DNA from: Exiguobacterium sp. AM39-5BH
GTDB lineage: Bacteria; Bacillota; Bacilli; Exiguobacteriales; Exiguobacteriaceae
Reading direction: 5' to 3'
Length of the DNA: 64,000 nt
Assembly: GCF_003467445.1 (NCBI RefSeq)
Contig: NZ_QSGS01000004.1
Coordinates: forward strand, 169,088 to 233,087
A model generated the notes under the pieces. That model was not told the origin of the DNA, searched no databases, and saw nothing but the letters and a program-made list of their open reading frames with translations. This document shows positions 27,494 to 36,677 of this stretch, piece after piece. The position numbers were made by a program, and so were the translations under genes. The stretch's first letter is position 1. Every line of letters begins with the position of its first letter.

Positions 27494-27981
27494 CGGTAGT
27501 TCGTGAATTGGGCGTCGACGGACAATTCGAGCTCACGGACGAGTTGCATGACGGCTTGAAGGTCATCACGCGACTTAGCCGTCACACGGATTTGATCGTC
27601 TTGAATTTGCGACTTCACTTTCAGTTTTGATTCTTTGATGGCGTTGTTAATCTTTTTCGCATCGTCTTTGTCGATGCCGCTCTTCAATTTGACGCGTTGA
27701 CGGACCGTGCCACCGAGGGCGCGTTCCACTTTTTGATAATCGAGGTTTTTCGTCGGGACGCCGCGTTTAATCAATTTCGTGATCAAGACGTCTTTCAATT
27801 GCTCGAGCTTATAGTCATCATCTGAGACGAGGACGACATCGCCATTATCGAGCGACATCTCGCTTTTCGAACCTTTAAAGTCGTAGCGGTTTAAAATTTC
27901 TTTCTCGGCGATTTGAATCGCGTTCTTCACTTCTTCGAGGTTCATTTCTGACACAATATCAAAAGAATTCTCTTTTGCCAT
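27490..27981 (-). CDS. yajQ: YajQ family cyclic-di-GMP-binding protein
   Basis: A 163-residue protein that begins with the family hallmark [17 protein letters not shown] and has NRYDFKGSK and [13 protein letters not shown]. Two ferredoxin-like domains are expected. Homologues bind c-di-GMP or nucleotides and some act as transcription co-regulators; the role in Bacillota is unclear. AAGGATGGATGAAAC-type leader before the ATG. First gene of an operon with the phosphoesterase, divergent from the pullulanase. Confidence 0.92.
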   Translation of the reverse strand: MAKENSFDIVSEMNLEEVKNAIQIAEKEILNRYDFKGSKSEMSLDNGDVVLVSDDDYKLEQLKDVLITKLIKRGVPTKNLDYQKVERALGGTVRQRVKLKSGIDKDDAKKINNAIKESKLKVKSQIQDDQIRVTAKSRDDLQAVMQLVRELELSVDAQFTNYR

Positions 27982-28051
27982 GTTTCATCCATCCTTTACT
28001 AGGGTTTTGTTATAATGATAGCAGATTTGAAGTAGTGAAGGAGTGAAAGAG

Positions 28052-30043
28052 ATGGAACATACGATTGATCAACAGACAAATGTAGATTTAGACCATATGG
28101 CATATCACGGCAAAGACCTCGGGGTGACGTTTAAAAGTGACCTCATCCGGTTGCGGGTCTGGTCACCGGTCGCCGAAGAGATGACGGTGAAACTGTACCG
28201 GACGCCGCGAGCGCGGAAGTTCGAACGGTTGCCGCTAGAACGGGCCGAGAAAGGGACGTGGGTCATCGAACTCGATCGTGCCTTGTTCGAAGGTCAATTT
28301 TATGTGTTCGAGGCGATTGTCGCCGGCAAACGTGTCGAATCGCTCGATCCGTATGCAAAAGTCGTCGGGGTGAATGGGAAGCGCGGATGTCTTCTAGACC
28401 CATCCACGCTCAACCCGGACCATTGGGTCAAAGAACGTCCGCTCTTCCACTCATCACAAGAAGCGGTCATCTATGAAGCGCACGTCCGTGATTTGACGAG
28501 TCATCCGGACAGTGGCGTCGTGCATCGCGGGAAATTCCTCGGGATGACCGAAGTCGGGACGAAGACACCGACGGGTTACCCGACGGCTCTCGACTACATT
28601 ACCGGGCTTGGCGTCACACATCTCCAACTCATGCCGTTCTTCGATTACGGTTCGGTGAACGAGTCGCGCGAGAGTGAGGCGAACTATAACTGGGGCTATG
28701 ACCCGGTACACTATTTTGCCGTCGAAGGCTCATACGCTTCCTCGGCGGATGACCCGGCCGCTCGCATCATCGAATTGAAAGCGATGATTCAAGCGCTGCA
28801 CGACCGTGGCATCCGTGTCATCATGGACGTCGTGTTCAACCATACGTATGACGCGTTGACGACGCCGCTCGGACAGTTCGTACCGGACTACTATTACCGC
28901 TTGAACGAGGACGGTACGCTCGCCGACGGTTCGGCGTGCGGGAACGATACGGCGTCCGAACGGGCGATGATGCGCAAATTGATCGTCGAATGTGTGTCGT
29001 ATTGGGCGAAAGAGTTCATGATTGACGGCTTCCGCTTCGATTTGATGGGGCTTCATGACGTCAAGACGATGAACCAAGTCCGGAAAGCGCTCGATCGCAT
29101 CGACCCATCGATTCTCGTGACCGGAGAAGGCTGGGATCTTGATACGCCGCTCCCGGTCCGCAAAAAGGCGAACCAACATAACGCCCATAAGATGCCGCGC
29201 ATCGCCCAGTTCAACGATGCGATTCGCGACGGTGTCCGCGGGGATGTGTTCATCGACGACTTGCCGGGCTGGATCAGTGGCAACACGGACATGACGGCGG
29301 ACGTCAAACGTGGGATTGCCGGTGCGGTCACAAGCCAAAGCTTTGCCGATGAACCGAACCAAGTCGTCAACTATGTCGAGTGCCATGACAACTTGACGCT
29401 TTGGGACAAACTGGCCGTCACGAATCCGGATGACGATGAGACGACACGCCGCCGCCGGCATCGTCTCGCGACATCGATCGTGTTGCTCGGTCAAGGCATC
29501 CCGTTCCTGCATAGCGGGCAAGAGTTCTTCCGCACGAAAGACGGGGACGAGAACAGCTTCAACTCGGGTGAGGTCGTTAACCGTCTCGATTGGACGCGGG
29601 CCGAGCAAGAGACGCCGAGCGTCGAATACGTGAAGGGTTTGATCAGCCTACGCAAACAATATCCGCTGTTCCGTCTCGAGAACACGGAACAGATTCGCAA
29701 ACATTTACGTTTCTTCGATGAAGAGGAAGGCGTCATCGCTTTCGAACTCAGTCGTCACGTCGAAGGGTATGTCGAACGCCATCTCGTGTATCATAACGGA
29801 CTCGAAGAAGCGGTCGAGGTGAAACTTCCGTCCGGCAAGTTCGAGGTCCACGTCGAAGACCATACCGTCAACTTGACGGCGCCACGTCTGCTTGAGGAGC
29901 GGCACGTCACGGTCGCACCGTTATCGACACTCGTCGTGACGGAACGCCGTCCAGATTACAGCAAATATGCAGTCGCCGGTGGAGCTGCCTTGGCTATCCT
30001 CGGTCTCTGGTATGTCGCGAAAAAACGTAAGAACAAACAGTAG
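28052..30043 (+). CDS. pulA: Type I pullulanase with C-terminal membrane helix
   Basis: A 663-residue GH13 debranching enzyme that hydrolyses alpha-1,6 bonds of pullulan, dextrins or glycogen. It has an N-terminal CBM48-like domain (LIRLRVWSPVAEEMTVKLY), the type-I signature YNWGYDP, GH13 regions DVVFNHT, GFRFDLMG (nucleophile Asp), GEGWD (acid Glu) and ECHDNLTLWD. AAGGAG lies 8 bases before the ATG at 28052. There is no signal peptide, yet it ends in a hydrophobic stretch (AVAGGAALAILGLWYVA) plus KKRKNKQ, which looks like a tail anchor. That is unusual for this family. Confidence 0.92.
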   Translation: MEHTIDQQTNVDLDHMAYHGKDLGVTFKSDLIRLRVWSPVAEEMTVKLYRTPRARKFERLPLERAEKGTWVIELDRALFEGQFYVFEAIVAGKRVESLDPYAKVVGVNGKRGCLLDPSTLNPDHWVKERPLFHSSQEAVIYEAHVRDLTSHPDSGVVHRGKFLGMTEVGTKTPTGYPTALDYITGLGVTHLQLMPFFDYGSVNESRESEANYNWGYDPVHYFAVEGSYASSADDPAARIIELKAMIQALHDRGIRVIMDVVFNHTYDALTTPLGQFVPDYYYRLNEDGTLADGSACGNDTASERAMMRKLIVECVSYWAKEFMIDGFRFDLMGLHDVKTMNQVRKALDRIDPSILVTGEGWDLDTPLPVRKKANQHNAHKMPRIAQFNDAIRDGVRGDVFIDDLPGWISGNTDMTADVKRGIAGAVTSQSFADEPNQVVNYVECHDNLTLWDKLAVTNPDDDETTRRRRHRLATSIVLLGQGIPFLHSGQEFFRTKDGDENSFNSGEVVNRLDWTRAEQETPSVEYVKGLISLRKQYPLFRLENTEQIRKHLRFFDEEEGVIAFELSRHVEGYVERHLVYHNGLEEAVEVKLPSGKFEVHVEDHTVNLTAPRLLEERHVTVAPLSTLVVTERRPDYSKYAVAGGAALAILGLWYVAKKRKNKQ

Positions 30044-30050
30044 TAAACAA

Positions 30051-30078
30051 AAAAGGAGACGTCATTCCGTCTCCTTTT
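30051..30078. terminator. Bidirectional terminator between pulA and yycC
   Basis: AAAAGGAGACG/CGTCTCCTTTT stem with a 6-base loop. It overlaps the 3' end of yycC. Confidence 0.85.
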
Positions 30079-30226
30079 CCTCGTTCGTTTCGGTTTTGGC
30101 TGCCTCCAGTTCCATCATCTTTTTGACGATGATATGTTTTGGCATATGCATGAGCTCCTCGAGCGGGACGTTCAGCTTTTTGGCGAGTTCGACCGCTGTC
30201 TCGGGAGAGAGTTGTAGTGGGCGCAT
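30062..30226 (-). CDS. yycC: YycC family small protein
   Basis: A 54-residue protein that begins MRPLQLSPETAVELAKKLNV and continues PLEELMHMPKHIIVKKMMEL, the pattern of the B. subtilis YycC family. Small, helical, cytosolic, function unknown. AAAGGAGG lies 7 bases before the ATG at 30226. The stop lies inside the shared terminator with pulA. Confidence 0.8.
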   Translation of the reverse strand: MRPLQLSPETAVELAKKLNVPLEELMHMPKHIIVKKMMELEAAKTETNEEKETE

Positions 30227-30291
30227 TAAGATTCCTCCTTTCCATTTGCGGGTATGCTACTGCCAGTATACAGGAAAATCAAGCGCATGGA

Positions 30292-30314
30292 GAATGTGTT
30301 CGATGAACACATTC
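30292..30314. promoter_or_regulatory. 10-bp perfect inverted repeat, candidate operator
   Basis: GAATGTGTTC, spacer GAT, GAACACATTC, between the divergent yycC and the gene at 30367. No T run follows either arm, so a terminator is unlikely. It may bind a dimeric repressor. Confidence 0.45.
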
Positions 30315-30366
30315 AAAATCGAAAAATGCGTCAGGCGTTGCTAAGCTGAAACTAGGAAGTGATCAA

Positions 30367-31158
30367 ATGTACAAACAAGTAGCAGACTATCAATTTCATC
30401 AGACGGTTGAATGGTTAGAGCGCGTTGGTGGAGGTTGGATGTTGTATTTGGCGCAAACCGGGTTTCTGTTTTTTGACGAGACGTTCCAAATCCGATGGGA
30501 ACTCGAGTGGAAATGGACTCCTTGCGCATTATATATTGAACCGCACGGTAGAAGAGCCGTCGCGCTATTCCGAGATTTGCAGACATACGGAGTCATGGAT
30601 TTGACAAACGGGACGATGGAACGTCATCCGATTCCAAGGACGTTCCATGACGATTGGTTCAGTAACCTGCACTACTGGTCAAGGGACGATTTGTATTTGT
30701 ACTCGGCCGAATCAGATATCGTCGCCTTGAACTTGAACGATCACACGTTTCGGTATAGCCGTTACGAGGAAATCCCGGAGTTCGGGAATATCATCGAACT
30801 CGCATATCAACAGATCTATGATTTCGAACGATTCACGGCACCCGGCCTCGTGACCTTGTACGATGAACGGAATCAACAGTTCGTGGTCGAGGACGTCGAA
30901 GCGGGCGCGCGTTGGAAGATTCCATACGGGGGTGACCGTGACTTGGTCATCGTCGATCAAATCGGTGTAACGACCGCCATCACCTCGATGACATCGTTCC
31001 AACTGTTTGAGCGCGATTGTGAAGTGTTCTCCTCCGAAGTATGTGCCGAGACCGAATTATTGAAAGTCGTCTTATTGGACGAGACGGGCGACAGACTCGT
31101 CGTCCTATCGACGCCGCGCCACTTCTGCCATAGCTGGTTGCAAGTGTTTGAGCGTTGA
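30367..31158 (+). CDS. Hypothetical protein, beta-rich
   Basis: A 263-residue cytosolic protein that I do not recognise. Short repeated strand-turn units with aromatic residues (GGWMLYLAQTGFLFFDE, GVMDLTNGTMERHPI, DDLYLYSAESDIVALNLND, GDRLVVLSTP) suggest a WD40/YVTN-like beta-propeller fragment. No signal peptide or TM helix. AGGAAG lies 8 bases before the ATG. It stands alone between a palindrome and a terminator. Confidence 0.55.
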   Translation: MYKQVADYQFHQTVEWLERVGGGWMLYLAQTGFLFFDETFQIRWELEWKWTPCALYIEPHGRRAVALFRDLQTYGVMDLTNGTMERHPIPRTFHDDWFSNLHYWSRDDLYLYSAESDIVALNLNDHTFRYSRYEEIPEFGNIIELAYQQIYDFERFTAPGLVTLYDERNQQFVVEDVEAGARWKIPYGGDRDLVIVDQIGVTTAITSMTSFQLFERDCEVFSSEVCAETELLKVVLLDETGDRLVVLSTPRHFCHSWLQVFER

Positions 31159-31159
31159 C

Positions 31160-31193
31160 AATCCTGGACCGGGACATGGTTCAGGATTTTTTT
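31160..31193 (+). terminator. Intrinsic terminator
   Basis: AATCCTG..ACC pairs with GGT.CAGGATT and is followed by a T run, between the hypothetical gene and the MMPL gene. Confidence 0.82.
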
Positions 31194-31259
31194 ACGAAGC
31201 TTATACAATCTCGCCTAAAAACGGGAACAGTCTTCTTAGATGGAGAGGAGTGGACAGGG

Positions 31260-33382
31260 ATGGAACGATTAGGACAAGCGTTAGTCCGATGGCGTTACGC
31301 TGTCGTATTGATTTGGACGGTGTTACTCGCGGTATCGGTGTATTTCGGATTACAGTTGCCAGGTGAACTGCGCGGCAACGGGTTTGCGATTCAAGACGGG
31401 CGCTTCGCCCAAGTGGAAGATACGTTGAACGACCGGTTCGACCGGGCCGGTGCCTCGATGATCGTCTTGCTCGAAGGTGGTGATCTCGAGACGGTCATCG
31501 CACAGCAACGTGATCGACTAATGGACGTCGAGGGGGTCGACGGCGTGATCACGCCCTCGGAAAACCCAGACGCCCGCTCTGGGGACGCGGCTTACTTATT
31601 GCTCGAGTTCGAGGATTACGATACGGCTGAAGCGTCCATCGCTGATGTTCGCGACGCCTTGATTCGTGATACGGAGACTGAGGTGCGATTGACCGGAGAG
31701 CCGGTCTTCGCGGATGACTTGAACGAGGCGTCGAAGAATGACTTGATTCGGGCCGAGTTGATTGGGATTCCGGTCGCGTTGCTCGTGCTTTTGCTCGTCT
31801 TTGGGACGCCGCTCGCCGCGGTCATGCCGTTATTCGTTGGACTGATTACGTTCATTGTGGCGGCGGGTGCATTGTTCTTCTTTGCCCAGACGATGGAACT
31901 GTCCATTTTCGTCTTGAATGCGGTCGCGATGATCGCCATCGCGCTAGGTATCGATTTTTCATTATTGCTCGTCAACCGGTATCGAGAAGAGCTCGCGAAA
32001 GGGAATTCACGTGAAGCCGCCATCGTCCGTACGGTCGCGACGGCGGGACGATCGATTCTGTTCTCGGGGCTTTGCGTGTTCGTCGGACTGGCCGGGCTGT
32101 TATTCATCCAAGTCGATGTGTTTCAGCCATCGCGCTCGGTGCGTTGATCGCGGTAGCGGGTGCGGTCTTATCAGCGCTCACGCTGTTGCCGTCCGCCTTA
32201 TATATCGTCGGGGATGCCATCAATAAAGGACGCCTCATCAAGACGAATGAGACGCGCTCGGAAGTACGATGGCAGAAGTTGGCCCGTTTCGTGATGCGAC
32301 GTCCTGTCACGATGACGCTCGTCGCGCTCTTGCTGCTATTGCCAAGCCTCTGGTTCGTCCGTGACCTCGAACTGAACATCCCGGACGCCGATGCGCTCCC
32401 GACCTCGTACGAGTCACGGGCCGCCCTTGAGCGGTGGGACGACGTGTTCGGGGAGACGTCGACGGATGCGGTGCTCTTGTTCGAGACGAACGATTTGACC
32501 GACTCGATGATTCTTGATGAATTGACGGCACTCACCGATGAACTATCCGAGGATCCAATTGTCGACAACGTGACGACGTTCTTGACGGCATCCGGTCTCG
32601 AACCGGCCGAATTCCAACAACTCGCTAAAGCGGCACCGAAACAGCTCGAGGCGTTCAATCGTCTCGTCACGCTCGATGGGAATACAGACATCGCCCTCGT
32701 CAACATCAGTTTCAACGTCCCGCCAAGTGATAAAGACGCGCAGGCGTTCGTCAGAGATTGGCGCGAGAGCGGTTTTGACGTCGGGGGACCGGCCGCGTTC
32801 AACGAAGAAATTTATGAAGAAATTTATGACAGTATCCCGTATGCGGTCGTGACTGTCATCTTGGCGACGATGGTCATTCTCATGTGGGCGTTCCGCTCGG
32901 TCTTGATTCCAATTAAGGCGATCATCATGAACGTGCTCGGTCTTGGGGCGACGTTCGGTCTGCTCGTCATCATCTTCGAATCAGGCTACGTGTACGATGC
33001 CGAGACAATCAGTATATTGACCCCGGTGTTCATTTTCTCGCTCGTGTTCGGTCTGTCGATGGACTACGAGGTATTCCTCGTCTCACGGATTGAAGAATAT
33101 TACCGGGAGACCGGGGATAACGATTACGCGACGGAGATGGGACTTGCCAAGACGAGTAAAATCATCACGTCGGCCGCAGTCATCATGATTGTCGTCACGG
33201 GAGCGTTTGCCTTCACCGGTGTAAGTCCAATCAAACAGCTCGGTGTCGGCATCGCGCTCGCCATCTTTATCGATGCGACCATCATCCGGATTTTACTTGT
33301 CCCATCCTTGATGAAACTGCTCGGGGACTGGAACTGGTGGTGGTTCGGGAAGAAAAATTTACCGAAACGTAACTTACACTAA
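31260..33382 (+). CDS. MMPL family transporter, YdfJ-like (frameshifted at ~32128)
   Basis: An RND-type exporter of about 707 residues when repaired: TM1, an extracytoplasmic domain, five TM helices with the IALGIDFSLLLVNRYREE signature, then the same unit again (FSLVFGLSMDYEVFLVSRIEEYY). Such proteins export lipids or drugs by proton motive force, and the acidic residues in the helix motifs are present. Start at 31260 after GGAGAGGAG. One base is missing near 32128 (TTTCAGCCATCG should be TTTCAGGCCATCG); AIALGALIAVAGA resumes one frame over. Confidence 0.87.
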
Positions 33383-33462
33383 ATGTACAGTTAATGAAAT
33401 AACTCCGGGATTGTGTTAGACTGGTTATATGATTACGCGCAATTTGGGAAAGGAAGGTCTTT

Positions 33463-33510
33463 ATGGATACCGAGAGGACATGGCCTCTGTTTCAATTACC
33501 GGACTTCTAG
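33463..33510 (+). CDS. 15-residue leader ORF upstream of yitT
   Basis: ATG GAT ACC GAG ... TTC TAG encodes 15 residues and has a strong Shine-Dalgarno (AAGGAAGG, 5 bases before the ATG). It lies in the structured leader of yitT and may be a regulatory leader peptide. No family is recognisable at this length. Confidence 0.4.
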   Translation: MDTERTWPLFQLPDF

Positions 33511-33626
33511 CGTTGAGTTTTTACAAGCGACATCAATGTAAAAATCAACAAACGGAAGATCGGAGATGGAACAGATGGAACCGCGGCTACGACTGAGGAT
33601 CCTCCTCTCCGTTGAAAACGGGGAGG
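33471..33626 (+). promoter_or_regulatory. Structured leader of yitT that hides its SD
   Basis: Three hairpins in a row: AGAGG/CCTCT over the mini-ORF, a 13-bp one (33512-33525 with 33537-33549), and CCTCTCCGTT/AACGGGGAGG (33604-33626). The last contains the GGGGAGG Shine-Dalgarno of yitT and has no T run, which suggests control of translation initiation. No known riboswitch class fits. Confidence 0.45.
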
Positions 33627-33635
33627 ACAATCGGA

Positions 33636-34271
33636 ATGAAACGAGTTGCTACCATAGTGCTCGGAACGCTAATCATGGCGTTCGGTTATTATTATTTGAA
33701 TGAACAGTTTGGTTTGGCAGAAGGGGGATTCGTCGGGCTAGCATTGCTCGGCCGCTATTTATTTGATATCGATCCAGCGATCTCGATGATCTTGCTCGAT
33801 ATCCCCTTCTTTTTAATCGCCCTTTGGTGGAAAGGCTGGCGCTTCGTCGGACAAGCCGTGCTTGCCGCCGCGTCGTTATCGCTCAGTTATGCGATGTGGG
33901 ACCGATTGGATTTACTCACATTCGACATTCAAGTCTGGCCGGCAACGTTGTTTGCCGCCATCGCGAGCGGGATTGTGACCGGTTACGGTCTCGGTCTTGT
34001 CTTGAAGTCAGGCGGGGCGACCGGAGGCGACGATTTATTCGCCCTCGGCCTATCGAAATGGACCGGCGTATCGGTCGGGACGATTCTCATCATATTTGAT
34101 GTCATCGTTTTGGCGATCTCGCTCATCTATTTGCCGCTGTCGAACGCGCTTTACACGCTTCTCGCGGTCTCGATCGCAGGTCGTGTCGTCACGAAAATGT
34201 TGACGGACGATGTGGTCGAAGTAGCCGTGCCAAGTGTGACCAAACTAAAAACAAAAAACGATCTCGCGTGA
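33636..34271 (+). CDS. YitT family membrane protein
   Basis: A 211-residue protein with about five to six TM helices and DUF161/YitT features (an early GGFVGLALL turn, SGIVTGYGLGLVLKSGGATGGDDLFAL). It lacks the C-terminal cytosolic DUF2179 domain of the longer family members. Function unknown; transport has been suggested. The start at 33636 follows GGGGAGG, which is sequestered in a hairpin. Confidence 0.83.
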   Translation: MKRVATIVLGTLIMAFGYYYLNEQFGLAEGGFVGLALLGRYLFDIDPAISMILLDIPFFLIALWWKGWRFVGQAVLAAASLSLSYAMWDRLDLLTFDIQVWPATLFAAIASGIVTGYGLGLVLKSGGATGGDDLFALGLSKWTGVSVGTILIIFDVIVLAISLIYLPLSNALYTLLAVSIAGRVVTKMLTDDVVEVAVPSVTKLKTKNDLA

Positions 34272-34287
34272 GATCGTTTTTTGTTTT
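34251..34287 (+). terminator. Terminator of yitT
   Basis: AAAAAACGATCTC/GAGATCGTTTTTT stem with a GCGT loop, overlapping the last yitT codons. Confidence 0.87.
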
Positions 34288-34351
34288 GTAAAATTTATCA
34301 CAGTTTTATAGCCGTCTTTCTTCTACACTGAACGTAGAAGGAGGGAGTCAC

Positions 34352-35074
34352 ATGACATGGATGATTCCAAAACAGCACGGCGCCTGGTCGATGCTGATTT
34401 TACCGTTCTTACTCGGCGGTATCGTCGGAGGTTGGACGCTCGCGCACATCCCGTTCACCATCGCCTGGTTGTTCGTCTATATGGGTACGTTTTTCTTGTT
34501 CCAATACATCAAGCAACGGAAGAAGTCACAAAAGTTGTTGCGCACGGTCGTGACGTATTTGGCAATTGCGAGTGTAGCCGCTATCCCGGTGTTTTTGGCC
34601 GAGTGGCGTATTGTCTGGTTTGTCCTCGCGATGATGCCGTTCGGTCTCATCAACGCCTATTTCGCCAAAATGAAGGATGAGCGCAACGTCTGGAACGATG
34701 TCAGCGCCGTCACTTCATTTTGTATCGGCGGGATAGCGAGCTATTACCTCGGAGCGCGCGTTTTGGACGAGACGATGGTATGGATGTTTGTCTTGCCGTA
34801 CTTGTATTTCCTCGGCAGTATCTTTTTCGTCAAAACGATGATTCGGGAGAAGAAGAGCCGCTTCTATCGGAACGTGTCGTGGGGCTATCATTCCTTGCTC
34901 GTCGCCATCTTCATCATGTTCGGCTACCCGTTGCTCGCGTTCGCTTACGTGCCGAGTCTCGTCCGGGCGGTCGCGTTCTACGGCAAAAAGATCCCTATCG
35001 TGAAGATCGGGATCGTCGAAATCGCCAACTCGGTGTTCGTGCTCGGTTGTCTCAGTTGGTATTTATTTAGTTGA
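34352..35074 (+). CDS. ywiC: YwiC-like membrane protein
   Basis: A 240-residue protein with about seven TM helices. It begins with the family signature IPKQHGAWSMLILPFLLGG and has a mid-protein FGLINAYFAK. The fold resembles UbiA-type prenyltransferases but lacks their DDxxD motifs. Function unknown. GAAGGAGGG lies 6 bases before the ATG. Confidence 0.85.
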   Translation: MTWMIPKQHGAWSMLILPFLLGGIVGGWTLAHIPFTIAWLFVYMGTFFLFQYIKQRKKSQKLLRTVVTYLAIASVAAIPVFLAEWRIVWFVLAMMPFGLINAYFAKMKDERNVWNDVSAVTSFCIGGIASYYLGARVLDETMVWMFVLPYLYFLGSIFFVKTMIREKKSRFYRNVSWGYHSLLVAIFIMFGYPLLAFAYVPSLVRAVAFYGKKIPIVKIGIVEIANSVFVLGCLSWYLFS

Positions 35075-35097
35075 GAAGGGGAAACCCTTCTTTTTTT
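35074..35097 (+). terminator. Terminator of ywiC
   Basis: AGAAGGG/CCCTTCT stem with a GAAA tetraloop and a T run. Confidence 0.85.
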
Positions 35098-36040
35098 AGT
35101 CGCTCGAGGACGTGCTCGAGATGATGGCCACGGTCGCCGCTGCCGTGGCGGCTTGTTGCATGGCGAGCAAATGGGCGAACGTCCCGTGTAACAACAACTC
35201 GCTCGCACCTTCCTTCATGTTGTTCGCCGCGACGAGTTGAAGCGCGACCGTCAACGCGTGCGTGTGGAACCAGCGATTCCGCTCCTTCTCGGCGTTCGTG
35301 ATGTCAATTAAGTCACGTTGATCGTCGTCGTTCGGTGCTGAGACGATGGCCAACAGGGCGAGTGCTGGCAGGTGCTCGTTTTTGACGGCAATTGCTTGTC
35401 CTTGGAGCCGTGTGCGCCAATCGAGGAGGCGGTTGGTGGCCTCGTCTGAAGGTGAGTCGCTAAAAGCGAGTAAGTGTGAGACGAGTTGGAGTTCGTTCGA
35501 GCGAGGTAACTCGGCTTTCAATGCTTCGTAATACGTTTCGATTCGTGTATTCAACGCGTCGTGGTCATCGAACGCTTGGACGAGGACGAGGGAGGACAGG
35601 AGGTCTTCTTCACTCGTCAACCAAGGATGGTTTCTTTTGAACGTCTGATAAAGTGCGCTCGCCTCGTCGAGCCGGCGTTCGGGCTCATCCACGTTGATCA
35701 GTTGGCTCGCGATAAAGGGCCGCAACATACTGAAACGGAAATGTTTCCGGTCGAGCAACGTGTCGAGCCGAAGTGCCTCGTCGATGGCAGGTTCGATGTC
35801 TTCATACTTAGCATCGAGAAACGACAGCCAGACGAAATTATTGCTGCCGCGAAATTTTGAGAACATGCCGGTCTTCTGTTTTAGAACTGCTTGAGCGTGT
35901 TCGAACCGTTCCGAATCGAATGGGGTATCGTGGATGGCGTAGTTGATGGCCATCAAACGTCGGAAATCGTCAGTGAACCACTTTGTCGCTCTCCTGATTC
36001 CTTCGAGTGCTTCGAGGTAACGGGTGTAACGTGTCATCAT
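35096..36040 (-). CDS. DUF4003 family protein
   Basis: A 314-residue, all-helical cytosolic protein resembling DUF4003: an N-terminal RYLEALEGIRRATKWFTDDF, repeated helical pairs and a C-terminal region rich in Ala, Thr and Ser. No catalytic motif is visible. AAAAGGAGG lies 8 bases before the ATG at 36040. Divergent from the DUF2243-ctaG operon. Function unknown. Confidence 0.72.
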   Translation of the reverse strand: MMTRYTRYLEALEGIRRATKWFTDDFRRLMAINYAIHDTPFDSERFEHAQAVLKQKTGMFSKFRGSNNFVWLSFLDAKYEDIEPAIDEALRLDTLLDRKHFRFSMLRPFIASQLINVDEPERRLDEASALYQTFKRNHPWLTSEEDLLSSLVLVQAFDDHDALNTRIETYYEALKAELPRSNELQLVSHLLAFSDSPSDEATNRLLDWRTRLQGQAIAVKNEHLPALALLAIVSAPNDDDQRDLIDITNAEKERNRWFHTHALTVALQLVAANNMKEGASELLLHGTFAHLLAMQQAATAAATVAIISSTSSSD

Positions 36041-36127
36041 CAGCAATTCCTCCTTTTCTTACTCGTACGAAAGCATTGGACCGAATGTTTCAAAAAAAGA
36101 TTCATTCTTTCTCTTCATTATGCCTGA

Positions 36128-36152
36128 GTTTAATTGGAAAATATGAGGGAAT
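36128..36152 (+). promoter_or_regulatory. Sigma-B-type promoter
   Basis: GTTTAA (36128-36133), 13-base spacer, GGGAAT (36147-36152). This fits the sigma-B consensus GTTTAA-N12-15-GGGWAW, about 50 bases before the DUF2243 gene. Confidence 0.7.
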
Positions 36153-36200
36153 TGGGATGTTGTCCGAAAGTTTACGTCTTAATATGGGAGGATGGGAAAC

Positions 36201-36671
36201 ATGGGAGGTCGACCTTGTGGCTATGCGACACGCAACTTTGGCTCGGGATTTCTTTTCGGTTTAGGATTGATAGCGTTTTTGGATGAAATGGTGTTTCATC
36301 AATTGTTGGCCTGGCACCATTTCTATGATAAATCGACATCCGCTGTCGGCTTATTCTCAGACGGGCTGTTCCATGCGTTCAGTTGGTTTGCCACAGTGGC
36401 CTCGCTGTTCTTATTGGCCGATTTGCGACGGAGAGACTCGTTTTGGATGAAGCGATGGGTGAGTGGTCTTTTAATTGGAGTTGGTTTCTTCCAATTATAC
36501 GACGGGATTATCCATCACAAATTGCTCCGAATTCATCAGATTCGCTACGGTGTCGAGATTCTGCCGTATGACTTGATATGGAATGTGACAGCTCTCTTCA
36601 TCCTTATAGGCGGCGTGCTGCTATTCATCCATACACAGAGACAGAAAAAACTTGTGAGCGAAGGAGGGTAA
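36201..36671 (+). CDS. DUF2243 family membrane protein
   Basis: A 156-residue protein with four TM helices. Conserved histidines and acids lie in the helices (FLDEMVFHQLLAWHHFYD, DGLFHAFSW, YDGIIHHKLLRIHQIRYG), as in DUF2243 proteins, which are often encoded next to ctaG. The histidines could bind a metal or heme. ATG at 36201 is favoured because GGGAGG abuts the ATG at 36192. First gene of a sigma-B-type operon. Confidence 0.83.
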   Translation: MGGRPCGYATRNFGSGFLFGLGLIAFLDEMVFHQLLAWHHFYDKSTSAVGLFSDGLFHAFSWFATVASLFLLADLRRRDSFWMKRWVSGLLIGVGFFQLYDGIIHHKLLRIHQIRYGVEILPYDLIWNVTALFILIGGVLLFIHTQRQKKLVSEGG

Positions 36672-36677
36672 GCAAGC

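Noticed and set aside
28730..29608. 292-codon minus-strand ORF inside pulA
   Set aside because: Fully antisense to a strongly conserved GH13 domain, no Shine-Dalgarno, composition typical of a shadow frame.
33576..33586. TGGAACCGCGG, the T-box core, in the yitT leader
   Set aside because: No stem I, specifier pattern or antiterminator partner could be built, and yitT is not a T-box target. Kept only as a note in the leader finding.
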